6,207 nt of DNA. It comes from Actinomycetota bacterium. Lineage in GTDB: Bacteria > Actinomycetota > UBA4738. Positions 6,101-6,207 of this stretch are shown here, one piece after another. Numbering within the stretch: the first letter of the stretch is position 1; every line of letters begins with the position of its first letter. The stretch lies in contig VAYG01000099.1 of NCBI GenBank assembly GCA_005885015.1, positions 5,680 through 11,886 on the forward strand, read 5' to 3'. The position numbers and the translations under genes are program-made. Under the pieces are notes generated by a model that was given only the letters and a program-made list of their open reading frames with translations, had not been told where the DNA came from and made no database searches.

Positions 6101-6207
6101 GGATGCATTCGTCGAGCGCGGTGGCGACGGCGGCGTTGCCGTTGGCTCGAAGCAAGTCGTCCGTGCCCATGAACTCGACGAACGCCACGGCCACGTGCCG
6201 GTGCTCG
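3123..6207 (-). CDS. Class III nucleotide cyclase / STAND AAA_16 ATPase / TPR signalling protein, C-terminal part (5' end outside window)
   Basis: At least 1027 residues are visible, reading in from the right edge. Numbering here starts at the GTG codon at 6194, which is an internal Val, not the start; E-H-R-H precedes it in frame. Residues 1-170 are a class III adenylate/guanylate cyclase domain. The transition-state residues N120 and R124 (V-N-L-A-A-R) are intact, but the first metal Asp is Glu (F-V-E7-F-M-G) and the second metal site is a glycine-rich G53-G-G-K56. Residues 186-545 are a STAND/AAA_16 ATPase: Walker A G-E-P-G-I-G-K-S (215-222), Walker B V-L-V-F-D-D-V-H-W-M-D-D (338-349), R-S-G-G-N-P-L-F (424-431) and F-R-H-A-L-V-R-D-A-A-Y (519-529). 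Residues about 555-990 are TPR-like helical repeats. No membrane segment is visible, so it is probably cytoplasmic. Proteins of this architecture usually carry another cyclase domain upstream, which may supply the missing metal ligands. The likely role is ATP-gated, TPR-sensed control of cyclic nucleotide synthesis; the TPR ligand is unknown. The stop (TAG, 3125-3123) is 14 bp from that of the convergent DUF11 gene. Confidence 0.93.
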   Translation of the reverse strand, partial: EHRHVAVAFVEFMGTDDLLRANGNAAVATALDECIRTIQEACARYGVTFFETDIARGGGKVMLIAGAPRSSGNDEGGLLSAVRWVMDRSGQLPLRIGVNCGRVFAGDFGPPFRRTYSVKGDAVNLAARLMGKAEPGQILVSEAVLSRSGTRFDAEALEPFSVKGKARPVQAFALGRSAGQKVVETGDLPLTGRRRELEVLREALEAASRGSGGAVELVGEPGIGKSRLVTELLAASLDMTVILARCEMYEATTSYFPFKTVFREVLGIRDEIDRSVAGERLRGRVEAVAPHLLPWLPLLGVPLDIEVPPTPEVEQLEGEFRLAKLIEVTSEFLAGVLPATTVLVFDDVHWMDDASAAILRKMAVDVAERPWLILVTRREQEEGFRLPEGAGATLRLDPLGPDEAAGLVAAATDRFPLAQHDMAALAQRSGGNPLFLRELVSAARSAGNVAALPDTVEGVMTAQIDRLHPADRALLRTASVLGTSFDPAFLGEILAEEGLAADRGGWDRLRDFAAESEPGVFRFRHALVRDAAYEGLPFRRRRELHGRVAERIERTAGEEQAELLSLHFFNAQRFEDAWRYSRLAGERAQAKYALVEAGELYRRALEAARRLPHTAPEDLARVHEAFGDMRERVGAYEEAAAAYRAARRRWSGDPVSQAKLLLKEAWIPERLGKYREALKWVSRGHRLLDGVEGTDAARQRARLSAWYAAIRQGQARYQEVLRWCRRAIAEAEASGEKEALAHALFIMDWAYLDLGRLDLATNSARALEIYEELGNLGTSATVLNNMGMFEYFRGRWEEARELYERGRLLRLRIGDTVDAAMGTTNIAEILSDQGHLEEAEAMFREALRVWTAAGRTENIARETSNLGRILSRSGRHAEALSLLDTALRMFTDMGDQGEALEIEARIAECHVFRGDWEAALARCDGAFELSRELGGIPSQMPLLHRVRAYALMQAGRLDEARMALEESLAAARARQADHELGLTLRATADLAHQAGEDGDPVALKEGEAILDRLGVIAVPDVPLPVRR
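3285..4004 (-). repeat. Six consecutive 40-residue TPR units encoded in 120-bp steps
   Basis: Within the cyclase/ATPase/TPR protein, residues 731-970 split into six units of exactly 40 residues. Gly closes five of them, at 770, 810, 850, 890 and 930. A mid-unit Gly between helices A and B falls at 790, 830, 870 and 910, and at 751 and 951 in the outer two units. Helix B carries the usual A-x-x-x-[YF] pattern (for example E-E-A-R-E-L-Y and E-E-A-E-A-M-F). The repeat is at protein level: the DNA copies have diverged, so this is an old expansion and not a recent tandem duplication. Further, less regular TPR-like units lie upstream at about 587-728. Confidence 0.8.

Noticed and set aside
4180..6108. 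A 642-codon open frame on the minus strand in another frame of the cyclase/ATPase/TPR gene
   Set aside because: The translation is an Arg/Gly/Pro/Ala-rich low-complexity shadow. The real frame contains Walker A, Walker B, cyclase and TPR motifs.
6192..6194. GTG at 6194 as the start of the cyclase protein
   Set aside because: It lies inside the first beta strand of the cyclase domain (H-V-A-V-A-F), and the frame stays open to the window edge, so the gene begins further upstream.

Overview
The window is high-GC bacterial DNA whose codons mostly end in G or C. The gene families point to an Actinomycetota-like or Chloroflexota/Dormibacterota-like soil or sediment bacterium: a Crp/Fnr regulator, a secreted DUF11 protein, and a giant class III cyclase/STAND-ATPase/TPR protein. 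This placement is inferred from family content and base composition; the window holds no rRNA or other marker gene.

There are four genes. (1) 2-427, +: the C-terminal 141 residues of a Crp/Fnr-family regulator, whose start lies outside the window. It retains an R-T-A motif where cAMP-binding proteins contact the cyclic nucleotide phosphate, and an S-R-E-x-x-x-R recognition helix like that of E. coli CRP. A perfect 10-bp GC hairpin (429-452) separates its stop from the convergent gene 2. (2) 458-1123, -: a 221-residue single-pass membrane protein with an extracytoplasmic domain of NTF2-like appearance, function unknown. (3) 1300-3108, +: a 602-residue exported protein with a Sec signal peptide, an N-terminal beta-sandwich-like domain, one DUF11 repeat and an unrecognised cysteine-containing C-terminal domain. 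It has its own promoter (TTGACA at 1243-1248) and a strong ribosome binding site. (4) 3123-6207, -: the C-terminal 1027 residues of a very large signalling protein. Its order is a class III nucleotide cyclase domain that lacks the metal-binding aspartates but keeps the transition-state Asn and Arg, then a STAND/AAA_16 ATPase, then about ten TPR repeats, five of them with an exact 40-residue period.

Genes 2 and 3 are divergent and share a 176-bp intergenic region. Gene pairs 1/2 and 3/4 are convergent, the latter with only 14 bp between stop codons. No operon lies within the window. The one possible functional link is that gene 4 may make cyclic AMP (through an upstream cyclase half outside the window) and gene 1 looks able to bind it. 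This is a hypothesis, since such cyclase genes occur in many copies in these phyla. I see no tRNA, rRNA, CRISPR array, insertion sequence or phage gene. Nothing here clearly amounts to a new system. The points most worth following are the C2-like cyclase half, the uncharacterised domain of the exported protein, and the small membrane protein divergent from it.
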